64,000 bases of DNA from Bacteroidetes bacterium HGW-Bacteroidetes-8 (GCA_002840895.1 PHCZ01000008.1:1-64000); one strand, 5' to 3'; shown: positions 34,292 through 43,527, counted from the first letter of the stretch. The notes: a model not told the origin generated them from the letters alone. Made by a program: numbers and translations.

Positions 34292-35797
34292 TTAATGCTT
34301 TACCTCCAAATGTTTCGATGGAGCACTCTCGTTCCAACATCTGTCAATTGCAGTAACTATATAGATGTACCTTTTTTTGGAGCTGCTCTCTTTTATAGGG
34401 ATATACTCGGGGTTGTGTAAGATTTTGAGCAGATACTTACTATCACTTGTATTTGGTGCTACCCCTTCTGGAAATCTATATACAGCAAAAAATCGGGCAC
34501 TCTGCATAGGATCACTGCTCTGCGGATGGAGCCAGCTCAATTTGCCCCTTTTGAATACAAGTTTTGAGACCGGCAAGGGAGCGATAGTGTCCAGATTTGT
34601 ATATACAGGAATAAGTGCAGGATACCTTTGATACCTCAAAGAGAGGGAATCGGTAAAGCCGTCAGGATTACGATTCAAACTCCATCCGGGCCACCAGACA
34701 TTCCCGTGAACATTAGGCAACTCCCTAACCATCTTCATTTTGGCTTCAAATTGGGTTTTTATTGGATTATCTAAATCTGCCTCGGTAAATGTGCTTATAT
34801 TCTGCCCTATATAGAGTTGACCTCCAAAGTTTGAATTGCTCCACCACTCTATGAGTGTTTTGTAATCTGCTGCAGGGTGGCCAATTTTCCAGTAAATTTG
34901 GGGAACATTATAGTCTATCCACCCATTTTTTACCCAAAGAGGGACATCGGCATAAAGCTGATCATAATTGGAGAGTCCATTGGTTTTACTACCACTTGAG
35001 TCAGGTGTATCCTTTAGGTTGCGATGGATACCAAAGGGGCTTATCCCGAATCTAACCCAGGGTTTGATTGCCTTTATTGTGTCATTCAAGGCTTTGATAA
35101 GTGTAGTTACATTATTCCTTCTCCAGTCTCCCTTTTGCCAGTATTCAAAACCCTGATATTTAGCATATTTTACAAACGAGGCGTCGTCGTGAAACTCTTC
35201 AAACTGTATCGGGTATGGATAGAAATAGTCATCAAAATGTATCGCATCGAGGTCATACCGGCTCACCAAATCTGAAATTACCTTCACTGTATGCTCTATA
35301 GCTTGAGGCTCACCCGGGTCAAAATAGAGCTGTTTCCCATATCTTTTAAAAATGGAGGGATTTTTAAAATAGAGATGATTCGGATGAAGTTGCTCTGACT
35401 CATTTGAAGTTACCCTGTAAGGATTGCACCAGGCGTGTAACTCCATTCCTCTTGCGTGGCTCTCCTGAATCATAAACTCCAGAGGATCCCACATAGGATT
35501 GGGCGCTTTTCCCTGCTCTCCGGTGATAAATCTGCTCCAGGGTTCGATTTCAGATATATAGAAGGCGTCTGCCTGAGGTCTCACCTGAAAAATAACGGCA
35601 TTAATTCCGGCCTTTTCAAAGTTATCCAGTGTTTTTCTAAACATCTCCTTTATGGAGTCTGTTGTCATATTTTTAAACTGTTGGTTGCCAACAGTGTGTA
35701 TCCAGGCACCACGAAACTCTCTTTTGGGCAGCTCCTGTGAAAATGTAAGTGAGAGTGATAGTGTCAGAATGATGGTGAATAAAGCTTTTTTTACCAT
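34292..35797 (-). CDS. Glycosyl hydrolase-like family 10 protein, secreted
   Basis: A 501-residue secreted protein of the glycosyl-hydrolase-like 10 (PF02638, formerly DUF187) family, related to FenI/YngK. A signal peptide precedes FSQ at about residue 20. The TIM-barrel region begins LPKREFRGAWIHTV and includes VIFQVRPQADAFY, HAWCNPYR, AIHFDDYFYPYP (acidic catalytic-site residues) and FGISPFGI. A C-terminal domain (from about 410) resembles a fibronectin type III-like module. Family members are proposed to act on peptidoglycan or on surface glycans; the substrate here is unknown. It follows the alkaline phosphatase gene by 12 bases. Confidence 0.85.
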   Translation of the reverse strand: MVKKALFTIILTLSLSLTFSQELPKREFRGAWIHTVGNQQFKNMTTDSIKEMFRKTLDNFEKAGINAVIFQVRPQADAFYISEIEPWSRFITGEQGKAPNPMWDPLEFMIQESHARGMELHAWCNPYRVTSNESEQLHPNHLYFKNPSIFKRYGKQLYFDPGEPQAIEHTVKVISDLVSRYDLDAIHFDDYFYPYPIQFEEFHDDASFVKYAKYQGFEYWQKGDWRRNNVTTLIKALNDTIKAIKPWVRFGISPFGIHRNLKDTPDSSGSKTNGLSNYDQLYADVPLWVKNGWIDYNVPQIYWKIGHPAADYKTLIEWWSNSNFGGQLYIGQNISTFTEADLDNPIKTQFEAKMKMVRELPNVHGNVWWPGWSLNRNPDGFTDSLSLRYQRYPALIPVYTNLDTIAPLPVSKLVFKRGKLSWLHPQSSDPMQSARFFAVYRFPEGVAPNTSDSKYLLKILHNPEYIPIKESSSKKRYIYIVTAIDRCWNESAPSKHLEVKH

Positions 35798-35809
35798 ACC
35801 TGATATTTT

Positions 35810-37042
35810 TTACTCTATACCCATTGCTTTTAAAATTCGAATTGGAATTTCTGTGTTATCCATTCTTCCGGAGAAGAGACGGCTTCCCGGGCCGGTAGAG
35901 TATACCGGAACTGCTGTTCCTGTATGAGACGATGTAGTCCAGCCTACGTTTGCTTTGTTATTAAGCTCTTTAACTGCATCTTTACTCAGCTTATCTACAG
36001 ATACAGACTTACTTTGAGAAGCCAGTTCGTTTAGATTCAGCACATACCCACGCTCTCTTCCAAGGGTCATCCCTCCTGTTTCGTGGTCTGCAGTTACAAT
36101 AATTAGGGTCTCGTTAGGATATTTCCTTGCAAAGCTAACAGCAACATTTACTGCCTCTGCAAAGTCCAGCGTCTCTAATATATTGGTTTTAGCATCATTA
36201 TCGTGACCTGCCCAATCTATTTTACCACCCTCTGCAACTAAGAAGAACCCTTTTACACCGTAGAGGTGATCAATTGCAGCAGCAACTACGTGTTTAAGTG
36301 AAAGGTCTGTATCTGCCTTGTCAATTACATATGGAAGAGGTCCCTCTTTACCCTCCTCCTGAAAGAGCGCCATTTTTTTAGCACCCTTTTTTGAGACATA
36401 CTCTCTGAGCCCTCTGGCAACTGTGTATCCCCCCTCTTCAAGAATCTCGTAGATGTTTTTCTTGTCTTTATTCTCTCCCGTTGGTTGGGCAAAACCTCCC
36501 CCGCCGAAGAAGTCAAAACCGCTGGCAGGAATTTGGACAGCTATATCGTAATAGCTGTTACGACTTGTGCTGTTCGCATAAAAGGCAGCCGGAGTAGCGT
36601 GATCTATAGTAACATTTGATACAATTCCGACAGGTATTCCACTCTCTTTTATCTTATATGAAATACTTTTGAGCTTGTTATTCTGTGGATCAACTCCCAG
36701 CATTCCATTGTTGGTTTTATAACCGGTAGAGAGTGCTGTCCCGGCAGCCGAGGAGCAGGTGATGTAGGAGTTTGCAGAGTATGTGGTCGACATTCCCATT
36801 ACAGGAAATTTAGTAAATGAGAGAGCCTCATTAGAGATCTCACCCTTTTGGGTGGAGAGATAGGCCTCTGCCATTGATATTTGTGCCAACCCCATCCCGT
36901 CACCAATAAAGAGAAAAACAAATCTTGGTCTCTCCATTGATCTACCTTGACCCTGCCCCGCAACTCTGGTTCTCTCCTGAGCTGAAATCAAATAAGGTAT
37001 TGCTAATAGGATTACTAATAATGTTAAAAATCTTTTTTTCAT
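35810..37042 (-). CDS. Alkaline phosphatase, periplasmic
   Basis: A 410-residue PhoA-superfamily phosphomonoesterase with a signal peptide (MKKRFLTLLVILLAIPYLIS, cleavage about AQ at 22). FLFIGDGMGLAQI holds the first metal-binding Asp, TCSSAAGTALSTGYKT the nucleophile Ser (the preceding residue is Cys where E. coli has Asp), GGKIDWAGHDND the second metal Asp/His set, and ADHETGGMTLG the third. The open frame begins at TTG 37054, but ATG at 37042, with AAAGAG just upstream, is preferred. It probably releases phosphate from organic esters in the periplasm. It is transcribed with the glycosidase gene. Confidence 0.92.
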   Translation of the reverse strand: MKKRFLTLLVILLAIPYLISAQERTRVAGQGQGRSMERPRFVFLFIGDGMGLAQISMAEAYLSTQKGEISNEALSFTKFPVMGMSTTYSANSYITCSSAAGTALSTGYKTNNGMLGVDPQNNKLKSISYKIKESGIPVGIVSNVTIDHATPAAFYANSTSRNSYYDIAVQIPASGFDFFGGGGFAQPTGENKDKKNIYEILEEGGYTVARGLREYVSKKGAKKMALFQEEGKEGPLPYVIDKADTDLSLKHVVAAAIDHLYGVKGFFLVAEGGKIDWAGHDNDAKTNILETLDFAEAVNVAVSFARKYPNETLIIVTADHETGGMTLGRERGYVLNLNELASQSKSVSVDKLSKDAVKELNNKANVGWTTSSHTGTAVPVYSTGPGSRLFSGRMDNTEIPIRILKAMGIE

Positions 37043-37084
37043 CTCTTTACTCAATTTAGTTATTACTACTTATGTAAACAAGAA

Positions 37085-37115
37085 AGGGTGCACTTCTGTT
37101 TAATGAAGTCACCCT
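37085..37115 (-). terminator. Hairpin, probable terminator after the ExbD pair
   Basis: On the minus strand AGGGTGACTTC pairs with GAAGTGCACCCT with one bulged base, and the 3' arm is followed by TTTCTTG. The stem is strong but the T run is broken, so termination may be partial. It lies 22 bases after the second exbD gene and 42 bases before the alkaline phosphatase gene. Confidence 0.6.
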
Positions 37116-37137
37116 ATTCCTGAATAGTTATTAATAA

Positions 37138-37614
37138 TTAGTTATTGACAGGCTCTCCTCTTCTGGCATTGTACATTATCTTCAGGGCGGATGTTCTCCT
37201 TAACTCCTGTTTGATATCTGTAATAATACCCATTCGGACATTAATGTCTGCCTTTATAGATACTGTCATAAACTGACGGTCAACTTCACTTTTTGTCTCA
37301 CGCTCAGAAGCGATGAAGTCTCTTATGTCTGCAACTGTCTTGAACGAATCGTTTAGCTGAATACGAGCATCTGTACCAACCTGTGCTTGTCTGTTTGCAA
37401 CAGGAGTTCCTACAAAGATGTATGCAGCCAAATCTTTTCTCTCTAGTTTTGCGATTTCGGTAGCCTCAGGTACCTTTACGACAACCAACCTGTCTGTCTG
37501 ACGCATACTGGTAGATACCATAAAGAAAAATAGAATCATAAAGACAATATCGGGGAGTGATGCCGTGCTTAATGCAGGTACACCCTTCTTTCCGTGCTTT
37601 GAAAATTTTGCCAT
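37138..37614 (-). CDS. exbD: ExbD-family biopolymer transporter, second copy
   Basis: A 158-residue inner-membrane protein with a short cytoplasmic start, one membrane helix (STASLPDIVFMILFFFMVST, with the proton-path Asp in LPDIVFM) and a periplasmic domain. The opening KFSKHGKKGVPA and the Asp-in-helix position match ExbD/TolR. Together with the first ExbD and ExbB it should form a proton-driven motor that energises a TonB-like protein. It lies 18 bases after the first exbD. The C-terminal half differs strongly from the first copy, so the two are unlikely to be a recent duplication. Confidence 0.88.
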   Translation of the reverse strand: MAKFSKHGKKGVPALSTASLPDIVFMILFFFMVSTSMRQTDRLVVVKVPEATEIAKLERKDLAAYIFVGTPVANRQAQVGTDARIQLNDSFKTVADIRDFIASERETKSEVDRQFMTVSIKADINVRMGIITDIKQELRRTSALKIMYNARRGEPVNN

Positions 37615-37632
37615 ATTACTTCCCTTTTATTA

Positions 37633-38208
37633 TCATTTTTTACCTGTCTCCTTAGGGTCTGCCTCTGAAATATTCTGTGGTATAGCCTCCCTTACGATTC
37701 TTTGTCTGTCCTCGTCAAGGGCAATATATACTTTACCAAAGTTTTTCATTGCAAATTCATCCCGAATCTCGTTAACTGCCTTAACTAGCTCATTTTGAAC
37801 CTGTATATAGGCGTCATAACTTGTTCCACGGTCGTTTTGAAGTGAAATAACCCCTTCGGATACAGCAAAATTACCAAAACCCTCAATCATTTTATCCTTC
37901 CTGTCCGGAAGAGTCTCAACATTTGCAGGGTTTGTAAGGAACTCTTTTGCCTTATCTTTAAGTTGGGAAACATCCATAATCTGACCCCCGGCCAAAAGAA
38001 CATCTAAGCTGTTAATACGAACAACCAAGATATTTCTACGGTTGATCTGGACATCATCCTGCTTTTGATTCTCATCCGGCATAGGCGGAAGACGACGTTG
38101 CAAACCTGCCTCTACATCCATGGTTGTCACCATTAAAAAGAATATAAGAAGCAAGAAGGCTATATCGGCCATCGACCCTGCGTTGATTTCCTGTACTGGT
38201 CTTGCCAT
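37633..38208 (-). CDS. exbD: ExbD-family biopolymer transporter, first copy
   Basis: A 191-residue ExbD/TolR-type protein: short cytoplasmic start (MARPVQEINAGS), one membrane helix with the conserved Asp (MADIAFLLLIFFLMVTT) and a periplasmic domain up to the C terminus. It is longer than the second copy and has a Lys/Asn/Asp-rich central portion (DENQKQDDVQINRRN). It lies 11 bases after the 136-residue membrane protein gene. The pair of ExbD proteins after one ExbB is common in Bacteroidota; they may form a heteromeric stator. Confidence 0.88.
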   Translation of the reverse strand: MARPVQEINAGSMADIAFLLLIFFLMVTTMDVEAGLQRRLPPMPDENQKQDDVQINRRNILVVRINSLDVLLAGGQIMDVSQLKDKAKEFLTNPANVETLPDRKDKMIEGFGNFAVSEGVISLQNDRGTSYDAYIQVQNELVKAVNEIRDEFAMKNFGKVYIALDEDRQRIVREAIPQNISEADPKETGKK

Positions 38209-38219
38209 ATAAAATTGTA

Positions 38220-38630
38220 TTAACGGTTTTTAACCATATTTATTACGCCACCTGCAACGATTGCAGTTATAGATACAAAAAACAGAAGGTAGGTTATTAT
38301 AAGACCTGTATCTGTAATTTTTAGGGTTGAGGCAGTAGGCTCCTTGTCTAAAGTTGTTGTAAGCGGATCGCCTGATGCAAGCATATAGGCAAGTCCTACA
38401 ACCACAACAACAAGGATAAGACTATAAATCACCTTCTTAATTGATTTCGGATTGCCGATCATCTGCAGAAGCGGAAGCCCCAATGCCAATACAATAGCAA
38501 CACCAAAAAGAAGATAAGCATAACCGAGAAATGTATCGATCATACCCTCTTTATTGGTGAAGAAGGCTATGGTAATAACCACTGCCAATCCTAGTAGTAT
38601 ATAAGATAAATATTTTATGAATTTTGACAT
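38220..38630 (-). CDS. Four-helix membrane protein in the ExbB/ExbD cluster
   Basis: A 136-residue integral membrane protein with about four hydrophobic segments: YLSYILLGLAVVITIAFF, FLGYAYLLFGVAIVLALGL, VIYSLILVVVVVGLAYMLA and the last, LIITYLLFFVSITAIVAGGV. The loops are short and there is no recognisable enzymatic motif. It is placed between exbB (six bases upstream) and the first exbD (11 bases downstream), which suggests it belongs to the motor complex or its assembly. I do not recognise a named family beyond hypothetical proteins at this position in Bacteroidota. Confidence 0.78.
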   Translation of the reverse strand: MSKFIKYLSYILLGLAVVITIAFFTNKEGMIDTFLGYAYLLFGVAIVLALGLPLLQMIGNPKSIKKVIYSLILVVVVVGLAYMLASGDPLTTTLDKEPTASTLKITDTGLIITYLLFFVSITAIVAGGVINMVKNR

Positions 38631-38636
38631 AATTCG

Positions 38637-39377
38637 TTATTTTTTAGCCTTTACCAAGATATCGATAAGCGAGATAGATGCGTCTTCCATTGTAACAACG
38701 ATTGAATCAATTTTTGACACAAGGTAGTTGTAGAAAAACTGAAGAATAATCGCTACGATAAGACCTCCAACGGTTGTGATAAGAGCAACTTTAATACCAC
38801 CGGCAACAATGTTTGGAGAGATATCTCCGGCTGCCTGGATTGCGTCAAATGCACCGATCATACCAATAACTGTTCCAAGGAATCCTAACATAGGAGCAAC
38901 TGAGATAAAGAGCTGGATCCAAGAGAGACCATTTTCCAAAAGACTCATCTGAATTGATCCGTATGAAACTACCGATTTCTCAACAACATCTATTCCCTCG
39001 TCTACACGAGATAGACCTTGATAGAAGATACTTGCTACAGGACCTCTGGTATTGCGGCAAATCTCTTTAGCTGCCTCAATTCCTCCGGTTGCATAAGCCT
39101 CTTCTATGCTCTTAAGAAGTTTGTCTGTATTGGTTGATGCCATATTAAGATAGATAATCCTCTCAATAGCAATTGCAAGACCAAAAATAAGACACAAAAG
39201 AACGGATGCCATAAAACCTGCACCACCCTCGATGAATTTGGTTTTAAGCTGTTGGTGAATAGGGATTTCCTGTTGTACTGTCTGATCTGTAGTTGGATCC
39301 GGTGTTTGAGCAGTAGCATACTGTGCAGAAATGGTAATAAAGCCAATTACTGCCAAAAACATGAAAAATTTTTTCAT
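38637..39377 (-). CDS. exbB: ExbB/MotA/TolQ-family proton channel
   Basis: A 246-residue proton-channel protein with an N-terminal cleavable-looking signal (MKKFFMFLAVIGFITISAQ) and a periplasmic Gln/Thr/Pro-rich stretch before the first membrane helix (FMASVLLCLIFGLAIAIERI). The core TolQ/ExbB region with LFISVAPMLGFLGTVIGMIGAF and IVAGGIKVALITTVGGLIVAI is complete. The frame is open upstream to TTG 39407; the ATG at 39377 gives the signal peptide. It heads the cluster exbB, membrane protein, exbD, exbD. With a TonB-like protein it would power outer-membrane transport. Confidence 0.9.
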   Translation of the reverse strand: MKKFFMFLAVIGFITISAQYATAQTPDPTTDQTVQQEIPIHQQLKTKFIEGGAGFMASVLLCLIFGLAIAIERIIYLNMASTNTDKLLKSIEEAYATGGIEAAKEICRNTRGPVASIFYQGLSRVDEGIDVVEKSVVSYGSIQMSLLENGLSWIQLFISVAPMLGFLGTVIGMIGAFDAIQAAGDISPNIVAGGIKVALITTVGGLIVAIILQFFYNYLVSKIDSIVVTMEDASISLIDILVKAKK

Positions 39378-39391
39378 AAATTTTTGAATGA

Positions 39392-40453
39392 TTAAAGTAT
39401 TAAACAATGTATTTTAAATAGATTGATTGAAATTTCTCCTCTTAAGTTTTTTTGTATATGCTCTTTAATTAATTGTACATCATCATATTGACCTAGTAAA
39501 AAAAATAATTTGGAGACCGCGGCCTCAGTAGTGGAATCAAACCCGGAGATAACCCCGATTTTCTTGAGCAGTATGCCGGTAGAGTATGCATCCATATCTA
39601 CGCTCCCGGCAAGACACTGTGATACATTAAGGATTATTATCCCTCTCTCTATTGCATCTCTTAACAGATTGATAAACCAACTTTTTGTAGGTGCATTTCC
39701 GGAGCCGTAGGTCTCCAGTATGACTGCCCTTAAATTCTTAGTTTTGAGAAAGCTCTCTGTTACCGCTTGGGAGATACCCGGGTGGATCTTAAATATTGCA
39801 ACATTAGTGTCCATAACGGAGTTTACCCGAAGCTCCTCTTGATAAGCCGTAGGATAGTTTATGAAGGGTGTATTATATTTTATGTGTATTCCGGCCTCTG
39901 CAAGGCAAGGGTAGTTTGCAGAGCGGAATGCACGAAAGTTTTCGGCATTATACTTTGTGGTTCTGTTACCCCTGTATAGCTGACTTTCAAAGTATACACA
40001 CACCTCAGGAACAATTGCCCTCCCCATTGAATCTTTTGCTGCCGCAATCTCTATTGATGAGATCAGATTCTCCTTGCCGTCGGTACGCAGCATCCCAATA
40101 GGCAACTGACTTCCGGTAAAAACTACCGGTTTACCCAGGTTTTCAAACATAAAACTTAATGCAGATGCAGAGTAGGACATTGTGTCTGTACCGTGTAAAA
40201 CTACAAAACCATCGTATTTACTGTACCTCTCCTTAATTAGATTTGCTATGTCAACCCAAATGTGTACCTCAATTTCTGACGAGTCAATCGGAGGGTCAAA
40301 AGAGAAGATGTCTATTTTATGAACAATTTTTTTGAGTTCGGGAACCTCGTCCAAAATTTGGGTGAAGTTGAAGGGAATCAATGTCATAGTATCAGGATCT
40401 TGTTTCATCCCTATGGTACCTCCGGTGTATATGATCAAGATTTTAGATTTCAT
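39392..40453 (-). CDS. ansA: Type I L-asparaginase
   Basis: Hydrolyses asparagine to aspartate and ammonia; 353 residues, cytoplasmic (no signal peptide). The first threonine motif YTGGTIGM is at the N terminus, the second, VVLHGTDTMSYSASALSFM, at about residue 90, and GSQLPIGMLRTDGKENLI follows, typical of bacterial type I enzymes. The upstream in-frame GTG at 40480 is disregarded because ATG at 40453 (MKSKILIIY) matches family starts. It lies 29 bases after the TatD gene. Confidence 0.93.
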   Translation of the reverse strand: MKSKILIIYTGGTIGMKQDPDTMTLIPFNFTQILDEVPELKKIVHKIDIFSFDPPIDSSEIEVHIWVDIANLIKERYSKYDGFVVLHGTDTMSYSASALSFMFENLGKPVVFTGSQLPIGMLRTDGKENLISSIEIAAAKDSMGRAIVPEVCVYFESQLYRGNRTTKYNAENFRAFRSANYPCLAEAGIHIKYNTPFINYPTAYQEELRVNSVMDTNVAIFKIHPGISQAVTESFLKTKNLRAVILETYGSGNAPTKSWFINLLRDAIERGIIILNVSQCLAGSVDMDAYSTGILLKKIGVISGFDSTTEAAVSKLFFLLGQYDDVQLIKEHIQKNLRGEISINLFKIHCLIL

Positions 40454-40482
40454 TACAAAACAATTATTTAAATGGGTCACAA

Positions 40483-41259
40483 TTATCTGAAATTAAAAAT
40501 TTTTTTTGCATTAGATGAGGTGACAGAACAGATCTCATCAAAAGAGCACCCTTTTATTTCTGCAACTTTCTCGGCAATAATTTTAACGTAAGAGGGTTGG
40601 TTTCTCTTACCCCTGAAAGGAGCAGGTGTCAGCCACGGCGCATCTGTCTCAAGCACAATGCTCTCTAAGGCAACTTTTTCAAGAACAGCGGGGAGGTTGC
40701 TGTTTTTATAGGTAACAACACCTCCTATTCCAATTTTAAAATTACCAGCCCTGAGAATTCGCTGGTAAGTTTCATAGCTCCCGGAAAATGCGTGAAATAC
40801 CCCCCTTAGTAAAAGAGTGGAGTTTCTTTCAAGAACTTTAAATATCTCCTCTGTAGCATCTCTGGAGTGAATAATTACCGGAAGCTCTCTTTTAGCTGCA
40901 AGCCTAAGCTGTTCTTCAAAAACTGTTATCTGCTCAGGAAAATGCTCCTTAGACCAATAACCGTCCAGCCCAATTTCACCAATGGCTATGTATCTCTGTT
41001 GGTCAATGTTTTCAAAGACAAATTCCAGTTCATCTCTCCAGTTATCTTTTACAGAGGTCGGATGCAGACCAAGAGAGGGGTAGGCAAAACCCTGCAGGGA
41101 TAGCGATAACTCAGTCATCTTATTGTAGGTGCTGCTGTCAACTGCGGGTAAAACAATTTTTGACACCCCACTGCTTTTTGCAATTGAGATTACACCTGCT
41201 ATATCTGCCTCAAAATCTGAGTCATACAGATGGGCGTGTGTGTCAATGAGTTCTGTCAT
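40483..41259 (-). CDS. TatD-family DNase
   Basis: A 258-residue TIM-barrel metal-dependent hydrolase of the TatD family, acting as DNase or as D-aminoacyl-tRNA deacylase-like enzyme in different organisms. Metal ligands are visible: IDTHAHLYD (two His and an Asp), AIGEIGLDGY (Glu), VIIHSRDA (His), VFHAFSGS (His) and LETDAPWLTP (Asp). The gene lies 17 bases after dprA. The product is probably a housekeeping nuclease; no closer assignment is made. Confidence 0.9.
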   Translation of the reverse strand: MTELIDTHAHLYDSDFEADIAGVISIAKSSGVSKIVLPAVDSSTYNKMTELSLSLQGFAYPSLGLHPTSVKDNWRDELEFVFENIDQQRYIAIGEIGLDGYWSKEHFPEQITVFEEQLRLAAKRELPVIIHSRDATEEIFKVLERNSTLLLRGVFHAFSGSYETYQRILRAGNFKIGIGGVVTYKNSNLPAVLEKVALESIVLETDAPWLTPAPFRGKRNQPSYVKIIAEKVAEIKGCSFDEICSVTSSNAKKIFNFR

Positions 41260-41276
41260 ATTTGGAATACTGCTCT

Positions 41277-42392
41277 CTATATTAAGATATACCTTTTACC
41301 TGCAACTGCCTCTACTCTTCCATCCAGCTCCAGCTCCAGAAGTAGCGAAGAGAGTGTTGAAATATTAATGCCGGTCAGGGCTATCAGACTATCTATCTCA
41401 ATCTCCGGATTGTGCTTCAAAGCTAATAATATTTTCTCTTTCTCCCTGCTGTCGGCTATGAATAGTTTATCTCCATAGAGCTTATCTGCAGATGGGGGAG
41501 TTTCCCATCCCAAAGATCTCATCACCTCTGTTGTGCTATGAAAAATTGATGCCATATTTTTGGATATAAGTAAATTACATCCCGCAGATGAGAGGTCTGT
41601 AACCCTGCCTGGAAGTGCGAAAAGCTCTCTGGAGTAGGAGTTTGCCAATGTTGCTGTAATCATTGCCCCCCCCCTCTCTCCAGATTCAATAATAATTGTT
41701 GCCTCACTTAACCCGGCAATGATTCTGTTTCTCTGTATAAAATTAATCTTATGATTTTCGCTATCGCGGGGGAACTCAGATATGAGCGCCCCGTTGCAGA
41801 GAATCCTCTTTGCATAATCTGTATGGGCAACGGGATAGATGCTGTCCAAGCCACCTGCAAGAACTGCAATAGTCTTCTGGTTGTATTCCAGAGCTGCTTT
41901 GTGTGCAGCAATATCAATTCCGTAGGCCAAACCGCTAACAATAGATGCACCGGCACTCAACTGAGATAGTTCACGAACAATTTTTGTACACATATTCAAC
42001 CCGTAATTTGTAGATCTTCTTGTTCCAACAATTGATATCATTCTTGTCTCATTCAGGGGTGCCTGACCTGCTTTATAGAGTATCAGCGGATAGTCCGGGC
42101 ACTCAAGAAGATTAGAGGGGTAGTCACACAGCGGGTCTTCAGAGCATAGGAGAGATATATTCCTGGATTGTGCCCACTCAATCTCTTTTCTGGCAAGGGA
42201 GAGATTCTCCGGATTTAACAGAGCGTCAAAAAAAGAGTAACTCTTGCCGAAAATATCCATAAGATCACCTCGTGTAAGAGTGAAAACCGCCTCTGCACTT
42301 CTACGCAACTCTATAAGCTCTCTCGCAGCCTTCCCATTATACATCATAATGGTATTAAGGGCAACCATATACTCCAGCTCAGCTCTTTCCAT
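41277..42392 (-). CDS. dprA: DNA-processing protein DprA
   Basis: A 371-residue protein that binds single-stranded DNA and loads RecA in transformation; widespread also in species not known to be competent. The Rossmann-like core shows GTRRSTNYGLNM, SGLAYGIDIAAHKAAL, AVLAGGLDSIYP and ESGERGGAMITATLA, followed by a winged-helix C terminus (from about 310). The frame is open to ATG 42437, but that part spans the terminator hairpin of queA; ATG at 42392 (MERAELEYMVALN) is the likely start. TatD follows closely. Confidence 0.92.
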   Translation of the reverse strand: MERAELEYMVALNTIMMYNGKAARELIELRRSAEAVFTLTRGDLMDIFGKSYSFFDALLNPENLSLARKEIEWAQSRNISLLCSEDPLCDYPSNLLECPDYPLILYKAGQAPLNETRMISIVGTRRSTNYGLNMCTKIVRELSQLSAGASIVSGLAYGIDIAAHKAALEYNQKTIAVLAGGLDSIYPVAHTDYAKRILCNGALISEFPRDSENHKINFIQRNRIIAGLSEATIIIESGERGGAMITATLANSYSRELFALPGRVTDLSSAGCNLLISKNMASIFHSTTEVMRSLGWETPPSADKLYGDKLFIADSREKEKILLALKHNPEIEIDSLIALTGINISTLSSLLLELELDGRVEAVAGKRYILI

Positions 42393-42399
42393 AGTGTAA

Positions 42400-42429
42400 A
42401 AATAAAAAACAGAGATTACTCTCTGTTTT
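42400..42429 (-). terminator. Rho-independent terminator after queA
   Basis: A perfect 10-bp stem (42406-42415 with 42420-42429) with a 4-base loop is followed on the minus strand by TTTTTTATTTTTA. It lies about 50 bases beyond the queA stop and before the dprA start chosen here. Confidence 0.88.
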
Positions 42430-42477
42430 AAAATCATATAAAAAAAATCCAGAAATGGAAAAAGTTTATCTCAGAAA

Positions 42478-43527
42478 TCAGATAATGAGCATTGCATCAC
42501 CATAAGTGCCAAATTTGTACCCCTCTTTTTGAGCTGTGTGGTATGCTTTCATCACATTTTCAAAACCTCCGAAGGCTGCTGCAGTCATAAGCATAGTGCT
42601 TTGCGGAAGCTGGAAGTTTGAGATAAAGGCATCTGCAATAGAGAAAGAGTAGGGAGGGAAGATAAATTTATTGGTCCAGCCCTTGTATGGCTTAAGCTGA
42701 TTATGAGTAGTTACCGATGTCTCGATTGCACGCATTACAGTAGCTCCAACCGCAAAGACCTTTTTCCCGCTCGCTTTAGCTTTGTTAATCATATCTGCAC
42801 TCTCTTCTGTAATTATCACCTGCTCGGAATCCATCTTATGTTTTGAAAGATCCTCTACATCAACTGTGCGGAAATGTCCCAGACCCATATGAAGAGTGAT
42901 GCAAGTTGTCTCTACTCCGTTAATTTCAAGGCGTTTTAAAAGTTCACGGCTAAAATGTAGACCGGCAGCAGGAACAGCAACCGCACCCTCGTGTTCTGCA
43001 AAGATGGTTTGATATCTCTCTGTGTCCAATGCCTCTGCTTTGGGCCTTATCCATTTTGGAATTGGAATCTCACCAAGCTTGAAAAGGGTTGAGCGAAACT
43101 CTTCGTGAGTTCCATCAAAGAGGAAACGAAGCGTCCTGCCCCTTGATGTTGTGTTGTCGATAACCTCTGCAACCAGATTGTCATTCTCTCCAAAATAGAG
43201 TTTGTTACCGATACGAATCTTTCTCGCAGGGTCAACCAGAACATCCCATAGCCTCTGCTCTTTGCTTAGCTCTCTTAGCAGAAATACCTCAATCTCGGCC
43301 CCGGTTTTCTCTTTGTTTCCGTATAGTCTGGCGGGAAATACTTTTGTATTATTGAAAATAAAGATATCCTCCTCTGTACAGTATCCAAGAATATCTTTGA
43401 AGATTTTATGTTCAATCTCTCCTGTTTTTCTGTTTAAAACCAATAATCTTGATTCGTCGCGGTATTTCGGTGGATATTTTGCAATCTGTTCCGGGTTAAG
43501 AGGATAGTTAAATTGGGATAATTTCAT
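42478..43527 (-). CDS. queA: tRNA preQ1(34) S-adenosylmethionine ribosyltransferase-isomerase
   Basis: Makes epoxyqueuosine at the wobble position of tRNAs for Asp, Asn, His and Tyr by transferring the ribosyl part of SAM to preQ1. The 349-residue sequence opens [19 protein letters not shown] and has [44 protein letters not shown] and the C-terminal [14 protein letters not shown] typical of QueA. It overlaps the truB end by 20 bases, so truB and queA are translated from one message; an intrinsic terminator closes the unit. Confidence 0.96.
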   Translation of the reverse strand: MKLSQFNYPLNPEQIAKYPPKYRDESRLLVLNRKTGEIEHKIFKDILGYCTEEDIFIFNNTKVFPARLYGNKEKTGAEIEVFLLRELSKEQRLWDVLVDPARKIRIGNKLYFGENDNLVAEVIDNTTSRGRTLRFLFDGTHEEFRSTLFKLGEIPIPKWIRPKAEALDTERYQTIFAEHEGAVAVPAAGLHFSRELLKRLEINGVETTCITLHMGLGHFRTVDVEDLSKHKMDSEQVIITEESADMINKAKASGKKVFAVGATVMRAIETSVTTHNQLKPYKGWTNKFIFPPYSFSIADAFISNFQLPQSTMLMTAAAFGGFENVMKAYHTAQKEGYKFGTYGDAMLII

